Of a stretch of DNA of 64,000 nucleotides, positions 41,788 to 53,304 are shown in pieces. The stretch covers positions 6,223,806 through 6,287,805 of the forward strand of contig OZ025875.1 in the NCBI GenBank assembly GCA_964019415.1, given 5' to 3'. This DNA is from Ianthella basta. Taxonomy: Eukaryota > Porifera > Demospongiae > Verongiida > Ianthellidae. The notes under the pieces were generated by a model. It did not search any database. It was not told where the DNA came from and worked only from the letters and a program-made list of their open reading frames with translations. Position 1 is the stretch's first letter; every line of letters starts with the position of its first letter. A program made the translations under genes and the position numbers.

Positions 41788-43627
41788 ATGTGTGTGTGTG
41801 TGTGCATGTGTGTGCATGTGTGATATGCTGCTAATGTACCAAATCATGATTTCTATTCAGATCCACTCAGTGTCCCAAGGCTCACTGTCAACAGAGCTAC
41901 CACTTCACATGTGGAGTACACAGTGGAGAGCAGTGACAATGCAACAATTCGTGTCATTACTGGATATGAGGTGTTCCGCTTTGGAGTACCATTGATAGGA
42001 AAGTATGTGAATGTAAGAGAAGGTAGGAATGTTACAATCAGCCCTGCAGTACCTGGTGCTCAGTACAGGATTACAGCATGGGCATTTGGTGGTGTAGATA
42101 GTCCAGAGAACAGAAGGAGTGAAAAGCCAGCTATGGAGAGCACCATGACTGAAGAAGCAAGTGAGTTGCGCTCACTGCATGAAGGCATGCAACTGAATTT
42201 GCAGACTAGCAGGGTCCGATTTCAATATAGTAGAATGGCAATTTCACTGCATGAACTACGTATGTACAAATTCACACAACTGTACGTATATAAATACAGT
42301 TCATGTTAATCTGCATGCATATGAAGGAAACAGAAAATGCCATTGAGCATCATGATCACCAACCCTTTAATAGGCTCTAGGTACAGTAAGTATAGTGTAA
42401 TTATTGTGGTATATATGTAGTACCGCTAATCCTAAGAGTGGACCTTACCATTAGCAAACTGGTGTTTCTTGCATCCTGTGGCTTCACATATACAGTGTGC
42501 ATGTATACTTCTCATACATAGCTACGTACATATCCATGACATGAAGAGGCACAATGGCACTTTCAGTCCATGCACATCCATTGTACTATACATTCTCCCT
42601 ACAGTACCATCAGCTCCACGAATGCTATCCATTACAAGAATACTGGAGACACAAATTGAACTGAACTGGCTACCTCCTACTGAACCCAATGGAGAGGTGC
42701 ACTATGTCATATGCTACACACCAGAAGATGGCGGAGAGTATTCAATTGACACTGGGAGCAACCTGACCCACTTCAACTTGACAGGACTTGAGAGGAACAG
42801 AGTGTACACCAACATTGCAGTACAGGCTGTCAACTCAGCTGCGATGTCAGACAGGAGTACAGTAATAGCACAGTACAACCACACACCACCAATTGGTAAT
42901 TTGTGTATACATACATATATAGAAATGCACGCATTAATTTTCAAGTAATGTTCTAGACATCATAATATTCATTTTGAATTATCAAAGCTTTCCTCTCACC
43001 AATATCATGTCCTTTCGTATCAGAAGAGCCTCAGTCAACCATAACAGGTAAGAGCTAGCCACTGCATGAACACTGATGGTTTCTATAAGTATGATTTCAT
43101 GAAATTAAATTTTGTCATTCTAGTTCTAACAATGCCTGCTTTAATTATTAACGTAATTTGCATGGAAATTGTCAGCCACCACAGTTACAGAAGCATAGTT
43201 GTCTAGGGCATAACAGATACAGCCGCATAGGATCCAACTAATATATATGCTCACACTCAAATTCACCTTTGTCACCCCCTCTACAGCCTCTTCCAGCTAC
43301 CCTCTCCTCCCAGCTGTTGCCTCCCTGAGTGTGGTGGTCCTACTCCTCATCACTTGTGTGGCTCTACTGGTAGTTGCTCTAGCAGTGACTGCCAACAAAC
43401 GAAACAAGTCAAGGACAGAGAAGGCTCACACTGACCCACTTCATTGCTACAACCAGACAGGAGGAGAGGAAAGTAAGATTCAAGAGGAGGCCTATGAGGA
43501 GATTAATTTGGAGACAGCCCCTCCTGGGGGACAGGAGGAATACTACCAGGAGCTGGAACTGGAGACACTGAATCTGGAAGGGAGACTATATGAGATGATG
43601 AGTGAGAATAACACCGTGCAGTACTAA
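38974..43627 (+). CDS. Receptor gene A: signal peptide, 2 Ig, 2 FN3, TM, tyrosine tail
   Basis: Exons 38974-39049, 40442-40753, 40878-41189, 41861-42160, 42605-42895, 43024-43047 and 43287-43627, all phase 1, 551 residues. Exon 1: leader MMGKRWYTLLAVLTCVA. Exon 2: Ig-like, with LVCQVVGL, YTWTCPNGPC and DGGTYTCQV. Exon 3: second Ig-like domain, RITCTVSSD to FDNREFYC. Exons 4 and 5: FN3-like, GYEVFRFG with ISPAVPGAQYRITAWAF, and IELNWLPPTEPNGEV with ERNRVYTNIAVQAVN. Exon 6 is a 24-bp micro-exon. Exon 7: span SLSVVVLLLITCVALLVVAL and a tail with AYEEI, YYQEL and LYEMM, resembling SH2-docking or ITAM-like sites, though the spacing is longer than classical. A strong phase-1 donor at 43473 inside exon 7 could lead to the tail exon at 44858. 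Function unknown; cell-surface recognition is plausible. Confidence 0.8.
39951..40079. repeat. Intronic hairpin element, copy A
   Basis: GCAAGGTAAGATCACCCAAC pairs with the region ending GTGTTCTTACCTTGGC. The centre CTTCAGCTGCATGAAAGCC...CAGCCGAAAC recalls the CTGA-GA/GAAAC core seen in Penelope-type repeats. Copies are at 48926-49062 and, truncated, 58070-58175. Confidence 0.6.
40200..40441 (+). repeat. Tandem duplication of the Ig1 splice-acceptor region
   Basis: The intron end (TTTTGAAATC...GCCCACAG then GGTCACCT) occurs twice. The first copy, ending near 40312, has a complete acceptor but is followed by intron sequence, a decoy 3' splice site about 130 bp before the real one. Confidence 0.7.
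41651..41820. repeat. (GT)n tract before the FN3-1 exon of gene A
   Basis: About 170 bp of GT with a few GC and AT interruptions, 40 bp upstream of the acceptor at 41860. Confidence 0.95.
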
Positions 43628-44112
43628 GGTCTAATGAACAGTGAGATAAGAGAAGCTTTAAGAATATGCATTGTGTGTGCACTGTAGGCAGTAATAACAG
43701 CAGTAGTGGGAATCGTACAGTACGCTACTGTATGTTTTTCGTACACACATTTATATTTGGTTACCTTTTTCAAGTATATTACAATATACACTGTGTGACG
43801 AGATACATAAATTACCCAATACAGTATCTATCTGATGAATAACTGCGTACAACTGAAAGGGTTGCACTGTGGATGAGTGCCCTTGTTCTGTTGTAGAAAA
43901 TGATTCAAGTAAAATCTACTTCCAATCATCTAAAGGTGACACATACCAGGCAATGTTAGAGCAAGTACCATGCACAACTTTGTTCTAACATCACAGTTTA
44001 TAGTTTATAGTGATACATTATTATACGGTGACCAACTAGCTACGTGGACAGTGAACATACACAACATGACAGTATGTACCTGACATATATAATTTCTGCA
44101 TGCATGCATGAC

Positions 44113-44390
44113 CCATCATTTCAAAGATGATGTCCAATAAGAACAAGCCAAACACTGTCACAACGCCAAACGCTCCTCCCACCACAGTTAGCTATAGTGG
44201 AGTCAGGACTTACTCACACATCCAACAGGCTTGATTACGTTTTTTGGGTGTTCAGCATGCATTGTACATGTAACTCGAAGGTGAGTGGGAACTGATGGGG
44301 CTGGGGTCAAAAGATCAAATATGACAGAAGGCAGTCGGCCCAGTATTAATATATAAATTATGAGTGTGGATGGTGTCCCCCTCCCCACCC
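44113..44390 (-). pseudogene. Relic of the small membrane-protein TM exon (block A)
   Basis: The minus strand reads TVVGGAFGVVTVFGLFLLD, similar to AVVGGVVGVLAVFSVF of the gene at 34092-35986, but upstream in-frame stops interrupt it. Further upstream a stretch PAPSVPTHLRVTCTMHAE is open and ends at a GTGAGT. Copied at 53800-54065. On the plus strand of the same area (44420-44480), EEHQCTTVT with a preceding stop resembles the tail-like sequence at 63560. Confidence 0.5.
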
Positions 44391-44579
44391 AGTAGCAGTC
44401 CCAGTCACTGCAGATCTAGAAGTAGTGCACTAATACATGGAGGAACACCAGTGTACCACAGTCACCACCACCACCCAGTGACCAGTAAGAACTGCATACA
44501 GCAATACTGAGTATACTCAGAGCACTAATGACACATGTAACGCTGACTGGACATACAACATTATCAGCAAATTACTGGG

Positions 44580-44830
44580 GATATGGTATCCCTCAGGGAT
44601 TTTGGTATCCCTCAGGGATTTTGCCATCCCCCGAAAGCACTGGACATATTACATTAATGAGTGAACATTACTGGGGGAATGCGGCATGAAAAGATTGGGC
44701 TTTCAAAAATCAAGAGTGAACTTTACCAGGGAATATATGGCATCCCCCAAAAATTTTGATAACCATTGAAAAGATTGGGCTTGTGACAATCAGAGTGAAC
44801 TTCACTGGGGAATATGGAATCCCCCAGGGA
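44580..44830. repeat. Decayed GGGGAATATGGCATCCCC minisatellite
   Basis: About three units in the opposite sense to 37141-37440, with GGGATTTTGGTATCCCTCAG and AAAAGATTGGGCTTTCAAAA. It borders the alternative tail exon. Confidence 0.6.
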
Positions 44831-44857
44831 TTTGTATCCCTGTACCCTTGTGTTCAG

Positions 44858-44988
44858 GAACCCTTCCTTATGTGTCCCTTCCTTATGTACCAGATGAGGA
44901 GATGTACTACAACACCAGAGGCGGTCCTAGGCCTCTTCCGCAGGACAGCAACTACGACTATGCACTGATGGACAGACAGCAGAAATGA
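44858..44988 (+). CDS. Alternative cytoplasmic-tail exon, block A
   Basis: After an acceptor (TTGTGTTCAG) a phase-1 frame runs to a TGA: TLPYVSLPYVPDEEMYY, NTRGG, then NYDYALMDRQQK. Block B keeps the same frame, acceptor phase and stop (54545-54669) despite many substitutions and a 6-bp indel, which argues for coding use. The motifs YYN (Grb2-SH2 type YxN) and YALM (YxxM) suggest signalling. It fits in frame after the cryptic donor at 43473 in gene A. Confidence 0.5.
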
Positions 44989-45994
44989 AATGCCATTTGC
45001 CAAGGTCAACAACTGAACATGACATAATCATCTACATTGTAGCTGTAGCACAACCAAGCAAGTTTCATAAGTGTGTAACATAAGACATTGTAGCAGTGTG
45101 CATGCATGTGTGTGTGTGTGTGTGTAGAAGAAGCATCTTTCCACTAATGCTTTTATGATATTTTGTGGGATTAGACTAGATTATACATTACTTCATAGAG
45201 TATTAGCAATAGTTAAACAGACTGTTACTTTGATGAATTTGCAATCATACTGTCATATAATCATTAGCACCCATGATAGCAAGTGTAATTGCTGATCCTA
45301 TAAGCGCATATAAATAGAGTATGGTAAGTTACATTCGACATACATGGGTGTTGCAATAATGTAACAGGTCTTCACTACCTCTATTGTCTCCAGCATAGTT
45401 TCCAAAGTTAGTCTTTGATATAGGGTGACTATAGCTACCTCGTACGCTTCACAGACAGCATGCTTGCATGGCTATACATTTGTACCTTGTGATGCATAAA
45501 ACCACTGACTAACAATTTTTCGTAAAATGGAGGAGATGTGCATGTGTGTCTGTACGTATACCTGCACTCAGTGGCCATTAAAGGAGAAGTGTTGCATGTG
45601 TATTAGCTGACTATTAAGCACATTGTTCTTTCTTTCAAGGGATAATGTACGCATGTTCATCCTTACTACACTGGGATTCACAGTCAATGAATAATAATAT
45701 TCTTACAGTTAATTATGCTCCTTTGCTAGCCAATTTTTAGAGTACAGGTGCATAAGCCACCTTGCTCCCTTAAGAGCCATGTTACAGTATACATGTACAT
45801 AGGCATGCATCCTGTCTAATGTGGTAGCCACATACCCCATTCAAAAGCGTACATACCATGGACATGTATACGCAACAGAATTGAGCTTCTCTAACTTAAT
45901 TCATTTGTCCATTTGGCCATGCATTTAGTACACCCTTAAGCTTACCCTAGGAGCTAGCATCAGCACATCCCATTAGCTAGTGTATGCAGAAAAT

Positions 45995-46185
45995 CTTCCC
46001 CTGCAAACATTGGGCATCTGGTGCCCCAGTGAACTTCACCGGGGAATACAGCATCCCCTGCAAAGATTGGGCATCTGGTGCCCTATAGAACTTCACCGAG
46101 GAATACGGCATCCCCTGCAAACATTGGGCATCTGGTGCCTCAATGAACTTCACCGGGGAATACAGCATCCCTTGCAACACAAAGT
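45995..46185. repeat. 57-bp minisatellite, three units
   Basis: CCTGCAAACATTGGGCATCT...GTGAACTTCACCGGGGAATA, same family as 37870-38100 and 49440-49615. It marks the right edge of block A. Confidence 0.85.
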
Positions 46186-47059
46186 ATGTACCTAAAGGTA
46201 CAATTAAACTGCACAAATGGCATACTTAGTTTGAGGAGGTCCTCCCACTGTACACAGCATATATACCATCAGGCTAAGCTGTGTCCTGGGTAGCTATGTA
46301 CTTAGATAACTAACTTGTATAAGGTTTCCAGATAAACTCTTGTCATCCTTAATTTTGGTTATGAATTACTTCAGTCTTTTAATCTATCATAAATGACATG
46401 ACAGTGTGGATACTGGTGTCAGTGTGAACGTCACACTAAAGTAATGGTATGACTGATCACTATGGGGTGCCATTCAGGTCAAAATTATGCTATTGAATTT
46501 TCGGTCAACTTAGCTACGAAGATGTCCTACTTATATGTGGGACTGTCCTACTTAGCAAGCGGAAGTATCCTACTTATGGCAAGCGGAACTGTTCTATCTA
46601 TCTAATCTGATCAGATACAGATCACTTATAAGTTGGCAGCATGGGTCTATGCTGTCATGATACAGATCTAGTGGAAGATTGCACTTCCCTAGTCCACCAT
46701 TTTAGCAAATAGCATAGTTTTGACCCGAATGGCACCTGAATGGCACCCCATAGATCACACCCTTGGTGTGAGCACTGATTGGTGTGATGGTCACACCATA
46801 TTTCAACAGTGTAGGCTAAGCATGCAACTGGTACCTTTGAATGTTATTTTACTTCACTCATGCATGCATATGTAGCTCCAGCAAAAATGGAACATTCATG
46901 TATGAATTATAAGAAATAAAATAGTGTGGAGGTTTGTGCGTAACATATATATACAGAAGCCCATGCAGTCTTTTTAGGAATGCCAGAATCCCTGGAAGAT
47001 GCTATACTCCCCAGTAAAGTTCACTCGTGATTATCAGAAGCCCAATCTATTCAGGGGAT
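46186..47059. other. Right half of the CACTGTT element and junction to block B
   Basis: Matches 49620-49960 with extra inserted sequence near 46460-46740. It ends in CATATTTCAACAGTGTA near 46815, then unrelated sequence leads into the minisatellite remnant at the start of block B. No gene seen. Confidence 0.5.
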
Positions 47060-47919
47060 ACAATATTCCCCGGTAAAATTCACTCGTGATTTATAGTCCC
47101 TACATTCAAGGATGTGGGACTATATATGGAGTGACATTCTTGCATGTAAGGAGCATGGTTAATGCTCCACTGTGTAACAGCCTTTACGTATTTCCGTAGT
47201 TTTTATGCCATCCCTACATTCTAAATAATTTTGCAGAAAACATTAGCTGAAAATGGCTGGATTGCATGACCACGGATGTCCTTTGAAATGCTGCGCAAGC
47301 TAATTTTGGCAGAGGTTTGACTCGTATACACCTCCCAAAAACAGCTGAGTATCTTGTGAGAGTATTGATCAAAAATTGAAGAAACAGTAGACGGAAAACT
47401 GTCGGCCGTAAACGTCATCGTAAAATGGCGTCTTGCGCGTACAGCGTATAGTGGTGACGCTTGCTGGCGGCGGTTTCTATCTACAAAGGAACACAGCCAG
47501 TCGAATCTGGGCTAATTATTTTCCCCACTTGCTATGGTTCGTGCGCTACTGTTGTCAGTTAGAGAATAAGAAGTAGAAGACGACGATCGCGAAATGCAAA
47601 TGATGTCGAAGGACCACGCACTTTCGCTTGGTAGTAAGATTATATAGCCCTGAGTGGTATGCAACCGACGCTTCCTCATGGGTATATAGGCCTTTTCGAC
47701 GTTTTCAACCCTAAACGGTAATAGACCTACTTTTCGTTTGTATTACAGCGTACAAACAACCACTGTGCTGTCTGATAAAAATATAATTTTAGTGTTATTA
47801 GTTACAATAACTTTTAATTAAAAGACAGGAGCGCCATTTCTATTGGGCACATTAGTAAACAGAGATCCCGAGCCTGACGTCTAATCCAGTGCGTGCGCAG
47901 AGAAGAGGAGTTGACCTGA

Positions 47920-50900
47920 ATGATGGGGAAGGGAGGGTATACTCTGTTGGTAGTTCTAACTTGTGTGGCACTCGTACCAGGATGTCACTCACAAGGTGAG
48001 GGGACACATTACACTTATAGAACGGTTTCATAAGAAAGCGTAAGCGGAACGTAGGTTTACTGTGCTGAAATGTCGTAGCTACACATTAGGAGCTACACAG
48101 TGGCTGAAGTCCAACTGAAATCTGTTTGTGCACAAATATAAAACTCACCACAAGAAACTTCTTCGCTTCCTAATGTAGTAGCAACTTGCTCAATTAGTTT
48201 CTGCGTGCTCAGAGGCTGTGAAATGGCTGTATGGCCTACAAATCACGAACATGCATGATACATTAAAGACTACATTTTTGTTATGTTATCATCTTGGTGA
48301 CACCATCATAAGAGGCACTACGTACATCTCTTAGTAGTCTATAACCGATCTACAGTATGCTCTTGGACTGGGCTTCACCACCATATTAATGATGACAGGG
48401 TATTTGGCACAACAACAACAATAGAAAGAGAAACATGTAAGAGTACAAAACAAGCCTGTTAGCTAGTGTGCATATTGTTTTAGCTATAACATATTTTGAC
48501 TATATTACACACTATGTATATATTTTATGAAAGTTTCTGTTTCTGTTGCTCTGTTGTTGTGCCTTGTGAAAAGTACCTGCTGAATGTCACAAATATTCCC
48601 TTTACCAATTATGAATTGTACAGATTCTCAATTAATTATGATTGATTGATTGATTGATTGAGTTAATTATGTTGCTCAATAAAGGCATGTACTATGTAAA
48701 CTGATAATAGGTGCTGTAGATCACAGTAACTATTCCACATGTACAGCAGGCTACACACGTTGCAAACATTGCTTTGACCTGACCAACTTTAAAATTTGAC
48801 TCCTCCAAGCCTATGTCTTGTGCAGTGGTAATGCTACCAATTCTAATATGTTGTAGAGGCTCGTTGCATACCCTATGTGATCAATAGCAGGTGCATGGGG
48901 AACTCCTTATTAAGCAATGAATGTAGCAAGGTAAGATCACTCAACTAAATCAGGATGGTTCAGCCGTGTAGGCCTTTGTCAGCTGAAACTGATACAATCT
49001 TCAGCTGACGAAAGCCTACTCAGCTGAAACATCCCAATTTGGTTGAGTGCTCTTACTTTGGCTTAATTGCTATGTGTGCTTAAGACGTTCCCCACTTGCT
49101 ATACTAATTATATGATAGGTAGCTAGCTATAGTTAGTATGGCTCATGATTTAGCATGTCAATTTTGAAATTCTGCCCTGTTAAAAATAGGGAGTGACAAT
49201 CACTCCCAAAATTGGTGTGAATTGGTTGCCACAGTGAGAACACCTTTTGCAATGTGATGTTCACTCTAACCATGCAGTATATATACACAACATACCATTA
49301 TGGGAACAGTTTGTAGGAGAATAAGCACTTTAATGATACATTTCACAACAGATATGGTAAACTAATTTCAGGATTTGAGTATACGTAGTACACAGCATAC
49401 CACCTTGCGGGATAGTTTGTGGGTGATGGCATCCGGATCCCCTGTTAAAATTGGGCATCTGGTGCCCCAGTGAACTTCACCGGGGAATACAACATCCCCT
49501 GCAACCATCGGGCTTCTAGTGCCCCAGTGAACTTCATTGGGGAATACGGCATCCCCTACAAACATTGGGCATTTGGTGCCCCAGTGAACTTCACCGGGGA
49601 ATACAGCATCCCCTGCAACACAAAGTACCTAACGGTACAGTTAAAATGCACAAATGGCCATACTTAGTTTGAGGAGGTCCTCCCATTGTACACAACATAT
49701 ATACCATCAGGCTTAGCTGTGTCCTGGGTAGCTATGTGCTTAGATAGCTAGCTTGTATAAGGTTTCCAAATAAACACTTGTCATCTCTAATTTTGGTTAT
49801 GAATTTCTTCGAAGTCTCTTAATCTATCAGAAATGACATGACAGTGTGGATACTGGTGTCAGTGTGAATTTGAATGTCACACTAAAGTAATAGTGTGACT
49901 GATCACACCCTTGGTGTGAGCACTGACTGGTGTGATGGTCACAGCATATTTTTAACAGTGTATAATTATGAATCCCAGTGAAATCCCAGAAATATCACGG
50001 AATCTGTGGAATTTTGAAATCCGTGCACACAATATTTTCGACAGTAAGTATTATACATGAAGCTGTTGATGTTGTTCGCCCACAGGGTCACCTGCAGTTT
50101 TGATTGACAGCTACACACACAGCAGTACCCTCACATCTGGGGAGTCAGTTCCCCTTGGAACTCAACTCATCCTAGTCTGTCAGGTTGTTGGTCTACCTTA
50201 TGGAACACCACTCAGCTACACCTGGACCTGTCCAAATGGACCATGTGAAGTAGAAGGGTATTATGGTAGAAAGATCTACAATGAACACATCTTGGCTGTC
50301 AACACAACTTCCACAAGTGATGGAGGGACATACACCTGTCAGGTGACAGCTACAGGAGGACAAAAAACTATTGGGAGCTTCACACTCAGTGTCAGTGGTA
50401 TGCCTTGCACTACACTCAGTGTTAGTGGTACGTGCAGTGTACATTTTTTACTATTCACTGTCAACCATGATTTGTGTAAGAGAACTACATCCATACAGTT
50501 GGTGCGGTGATTTCACTACCTTCCTCTATTCAGCTGCAGGCGGTATTGTTGTCCACAGTAAAGGGAGAATCCTACCACGTGAATTCCCCATAACTGATCT
50601 ACAACAGATATCTGGTCCAGATGGGATTGGTAGGATCACCTGTACTGTCAGCTGTGATGTTGGAAATGCTTCCTACATCAGGCTTACACGGGGCGAAGAA
50701 ATAGTAACTTCTGGAGGAGTGATGGAAGAAAGAAATGGAACCACAGCAATGCTGGTAGTAAATGTATCGGATGCTGCCAGTTTCGACAATAGGGAATTTT
50801 ACTGTGTAAAATCTTCATTCAGTTTCTTCTACATCTACATTTCAGCCAACAGTAAGTGGATCATGCATAATTATAATGAAGAGTAACATATGCCAGCACT

Positions 50901-51578
50901 TTAGCAAACTATTCATTCACTATGGCCAAGCAGATTAGAACCAGAGATCTACCTACATCTCACATTATAGTGATGCGTGGAATGCCAAGTACAAAAGTGC
51001 TATCCCATGATGTATGCCACAGATTATTCCAAACATTGCCCAGCTTGCTATGCAATGCTGGTAGTAAATGTATCAGATGCTGCCAGTTTCGACAATAGGA
51101 AATTTTACTGCACAGATGATTCACTCAGTTACTTCTACATCTACATTTCAGCTAACAGTAAGTGGATCATACATAATTATAATGAATAGTATTAGATGCC
51201 AGCACTTTTGCAAACTATTCATTCACTATGACCAAGCAGATAAGAACCATTGAATGCAATATACAAAATTGCTAACCCATGATGTATGCCACAGATTGTT
51301 CCAGACATTGGTGCATGCATGCTTTGGGCATTTCAATCCCAACCACAAAATTAATGAATTTAGAACATCCACTAGGACTGTAGCTAGCCTCCACACACCA
51401 CAAGCTATCTTAAAGGTACATGCATGCCATGCGAAGTGTGAGTGGTGTAAGTGCTATGTTTGTGTTGTTGATACATCAAGCCGGCCATCATTTGGATACA
51501 AGTTGGTCCATTGTGTCTAATTCTGCATGACTGTACTGTGTGTGCATGTGCATGTGCATGTGTTTGTGTGCGTGCGTG

Positions 51579-51624
<46 letters not shown>

Positions 51625-53304
51625 TGCAATATGATGCTAATGTACCTTGTATAATATTATGCTACTTATACTAAATACATTGCTTGCTATTCAGATCCAC
51701 TCAGTGTCCCAAGACTCACTGTCAACACAGCTACCATTGCAGGTGTGGAGTACCGAGTGAACAGGAATGACACTACAACAATTCGTGTCATTACTGGATA
51801 TGAAGTGCTCCGCTTTGGAGTACCAATGATAGGAAAGTATGTGAATGCAAAAGAAAGTAAGAATGTTACAATCAGCCCTGCAGTACCAGGTGCACAGTAC
51901 AGGATTACAGCATGGGCACTTGGTGATGTAGATAGTCCAGAGAACAGAAGGAGTGAAAAGCCAGCTGTAGAGAGCACTGTGACTGAAGAAGCAAGTGAGT
52001 TGCACTCACTGCATGAAGGCATGCAACTGAATTTGCAGACTAGCAAGGTCCAGCTTCAATATAGTACAATGGTAATTTCACTGCATGGATTACTTACAAT
52101 TACGTATACAGCTATTATATTATCAGTGCATGAGATACATATGATGGAAACAGAAAATGCTATTGAACATCACCAGCTCTTACAGAGGCACTAGTCTACT
52201 AATATACACCTATGTGTGTATCTGGGGTAAGTATATGTATTGAACTATTATAGTCACTGTGGTACAGTATGCAGTGCTGCTAACCCTAAGAGTGGACCTT
52301 ACCATTAACTACGTAATTGGTATTTTCTTGCATCCTGTGGCTTCACATACACAGTGTGCATGCGCTCATAAGCAGTAGATAGCTTTTTGTATGCATGCAT
52401 GTATGAAAAGCCAAAATGGCACTTTCAGTCCATGCATGTCCATTGTACAATTGTGTCTCCCTACAGCACCATCAGCTCCACGAATGCTATCCATTACAAG
52501 AATGCTGGAAACACGAATAGAACTAAACTGGCTACCTCCTACTGAACCCAATGGAGAGGTGCACTATGTCATATACTATACACCAGAAGATGGCGCAGAG
52601 TATTCAGTTGACACTGGGAGTAACCTGACCCATTACAACTTGACAGGACTTGAGAGGAACAGAGTGTACACCAACATTGCAGTACAGGCTGTCAACACAG
52701 CTGGGAGGTCAGACAGGAGTACAGTAATAGCACAGTACAACCACACTACACCTATAGGTAATTTGTGTATGCATACATAGATATGGAAATTAAATTTTGT
52801 CGTTCTAGTTCTAACAATGCCTGCTTTAATTATTAACATAATTTGCACGAAAATTGTCAGCCACCACAGTTACAGAAGCTTAGTTGTCTAGGGCATAACT
52901 GATACAGCCGCATAGGATCCAACTAATATATACGCTAACACTCAAATTCACTTTTGTCACCGCACACAGCTCCTTCCAGTAACCCCCTCCTTCCAGCTGT
53001 TGCCTCCCTGACTGTGGTGGTCCTACTCCTCATCACTTGTGTGGCTCTACTGGTAGCTGCTCTAGCAGTGACTGCCAGCAAACTGAACAAGTCAAGGACA
53101 GAGAAGGCTCACACTGACCCACCTCACCTCTACAACCAGACAGCAGGAGAGGAAAATAAGACTAAAGAGGAGGCCTATGAGGAGATGGAGGTGGAGACAG
53201 CCCCTACTGGAGGACAGAAGGGACACTACCAGGAGCTGGAACTGGAGACAATGAATCTGCAAGAGAGACTGTATGAGATCACGAGCGAGAATAACACCAT
53301 GTAG
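47920..53304 (+). CDS. Receptor gene B: signal peptide, 2 Ig, 2 FN3, TM, tyrosine tail
   Basis: Exons 47920-47995, 50086-50397, 50540-50851, 51695-51994, 52467-52757 and 52970-53304, all phase 1, 541 residues. Same plan as gene A, but the 24-bp micro-exon is gone. Leader MMGKGGYTLLVVLTCVA. Ig1 is almost identical to A; Ig2 differs more (SCDVGNASYIRLTRGEE and YCVKSSFSFF). The Ig1 exon has a second donor 30 bp further on (after 50427), in frame, adding ten residues. FN3 exons: GYEVLRFGVPMIGKY and IELNWLPPTEPNGEV. Span SLTVVVLLLITCVALLVAAL; tail motifs AYEEM, HYQEL, LYEIT. The first intron (2.1 kb) contains the inserted element at 49171-49960. Function unknown; surface recognition is inferred from the architecture. 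Confidence 0.8.
48926..49062. repeat. Intronic hairpin element, copy B
   Basis: Most complete of the three copies: GCAAGGTAAGATCACTCAAC pairs with GGTTGAGTGCTCTTACTTTGGC in shorter blocks. The centre is CAGCTGACGAAAGCC and CAGCTGAAAC. Confidence 0.6.
49171..49960. mobile_element. 0.79-kb element with CTGTTAAAAATA ends, inserted at TA in gene B intron 1
   Basis: Left end CCTGTTAAAAATAGGGAGTG, right end ATATTTTTAACAGTGTA. About 30 bp of each end pair imperfectly. Genes A (40187-40200) and C (about 58240) have the uninterrupted sequence, so A provides an empty site. The interior holds a 57-bp minisatellite (49440-49615) and no transposase. TA-flanked, so possibly Tc1/mariner-like. Confidence 0.7.
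49440..49615. repeat. 57-bp minisatellite, three units
   Basis: Same unit as 45995-46185, inside the inserted element. Confidence 0.85.
51054..51158 (+). pseudogene. Duplicated 3' half of the Ig2 exon in gene B
   Basis: Encodes AMLVVNVSDAASFDNRKFYC and SYFYIYISAN up to a GTAAGT donor, but lacks the 5' half and any acceptor in frame. It ends YCTDDSLSYF, closer to gene A (YCTDHLLSYF) than to B's own exon (YCVKSSFSFF), so it may be a left-over of the ancestral B exon or a piece of an A-type exon. Confidence 0.75.
51536..51624. repeat. GT/GC-rich tract before the FN3-1 exon of gene B
   Basis: GT repeat with GCATGT and GCGCGCGC parts, about 70 bp before the acceptor at 51694, the same place as in A and C. 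Confidence 0.9.

Larger units (their letters stand above)
38105..45990 (+). repeat. Segmental duplication block A (pairs with 47060-55597)
   Basis: From GTAAAATTCACTCGTGATTT to GCTAGTGTATGCAGAAAAT the sequence is collinear with 47060-55597, with small indels and the 0.79-kb element present only in B. It carries receptor gene A with its promoter, the opposite-strand relic and the alternative tail exon. The part about 39215-43630 is also shared with block C (from about 57160). Confidence 0.85.

Noticed and set aside
42469-42604. 5' extension of the FN3-2 frame in gene A as coding
   Set aside because: The acceptor TCCCTACAG at 42604 and the phase agree with B and C; the upstream part is intron.
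45977-46216. Repeated GAPDAQCLQG-type frames, also at 37803 and 49368
   Set aside because: The 57-bp unit is a multiple of three, so one open frame stays open by chance on both strands; the arrays lie in intergenic or intronic element DNA.
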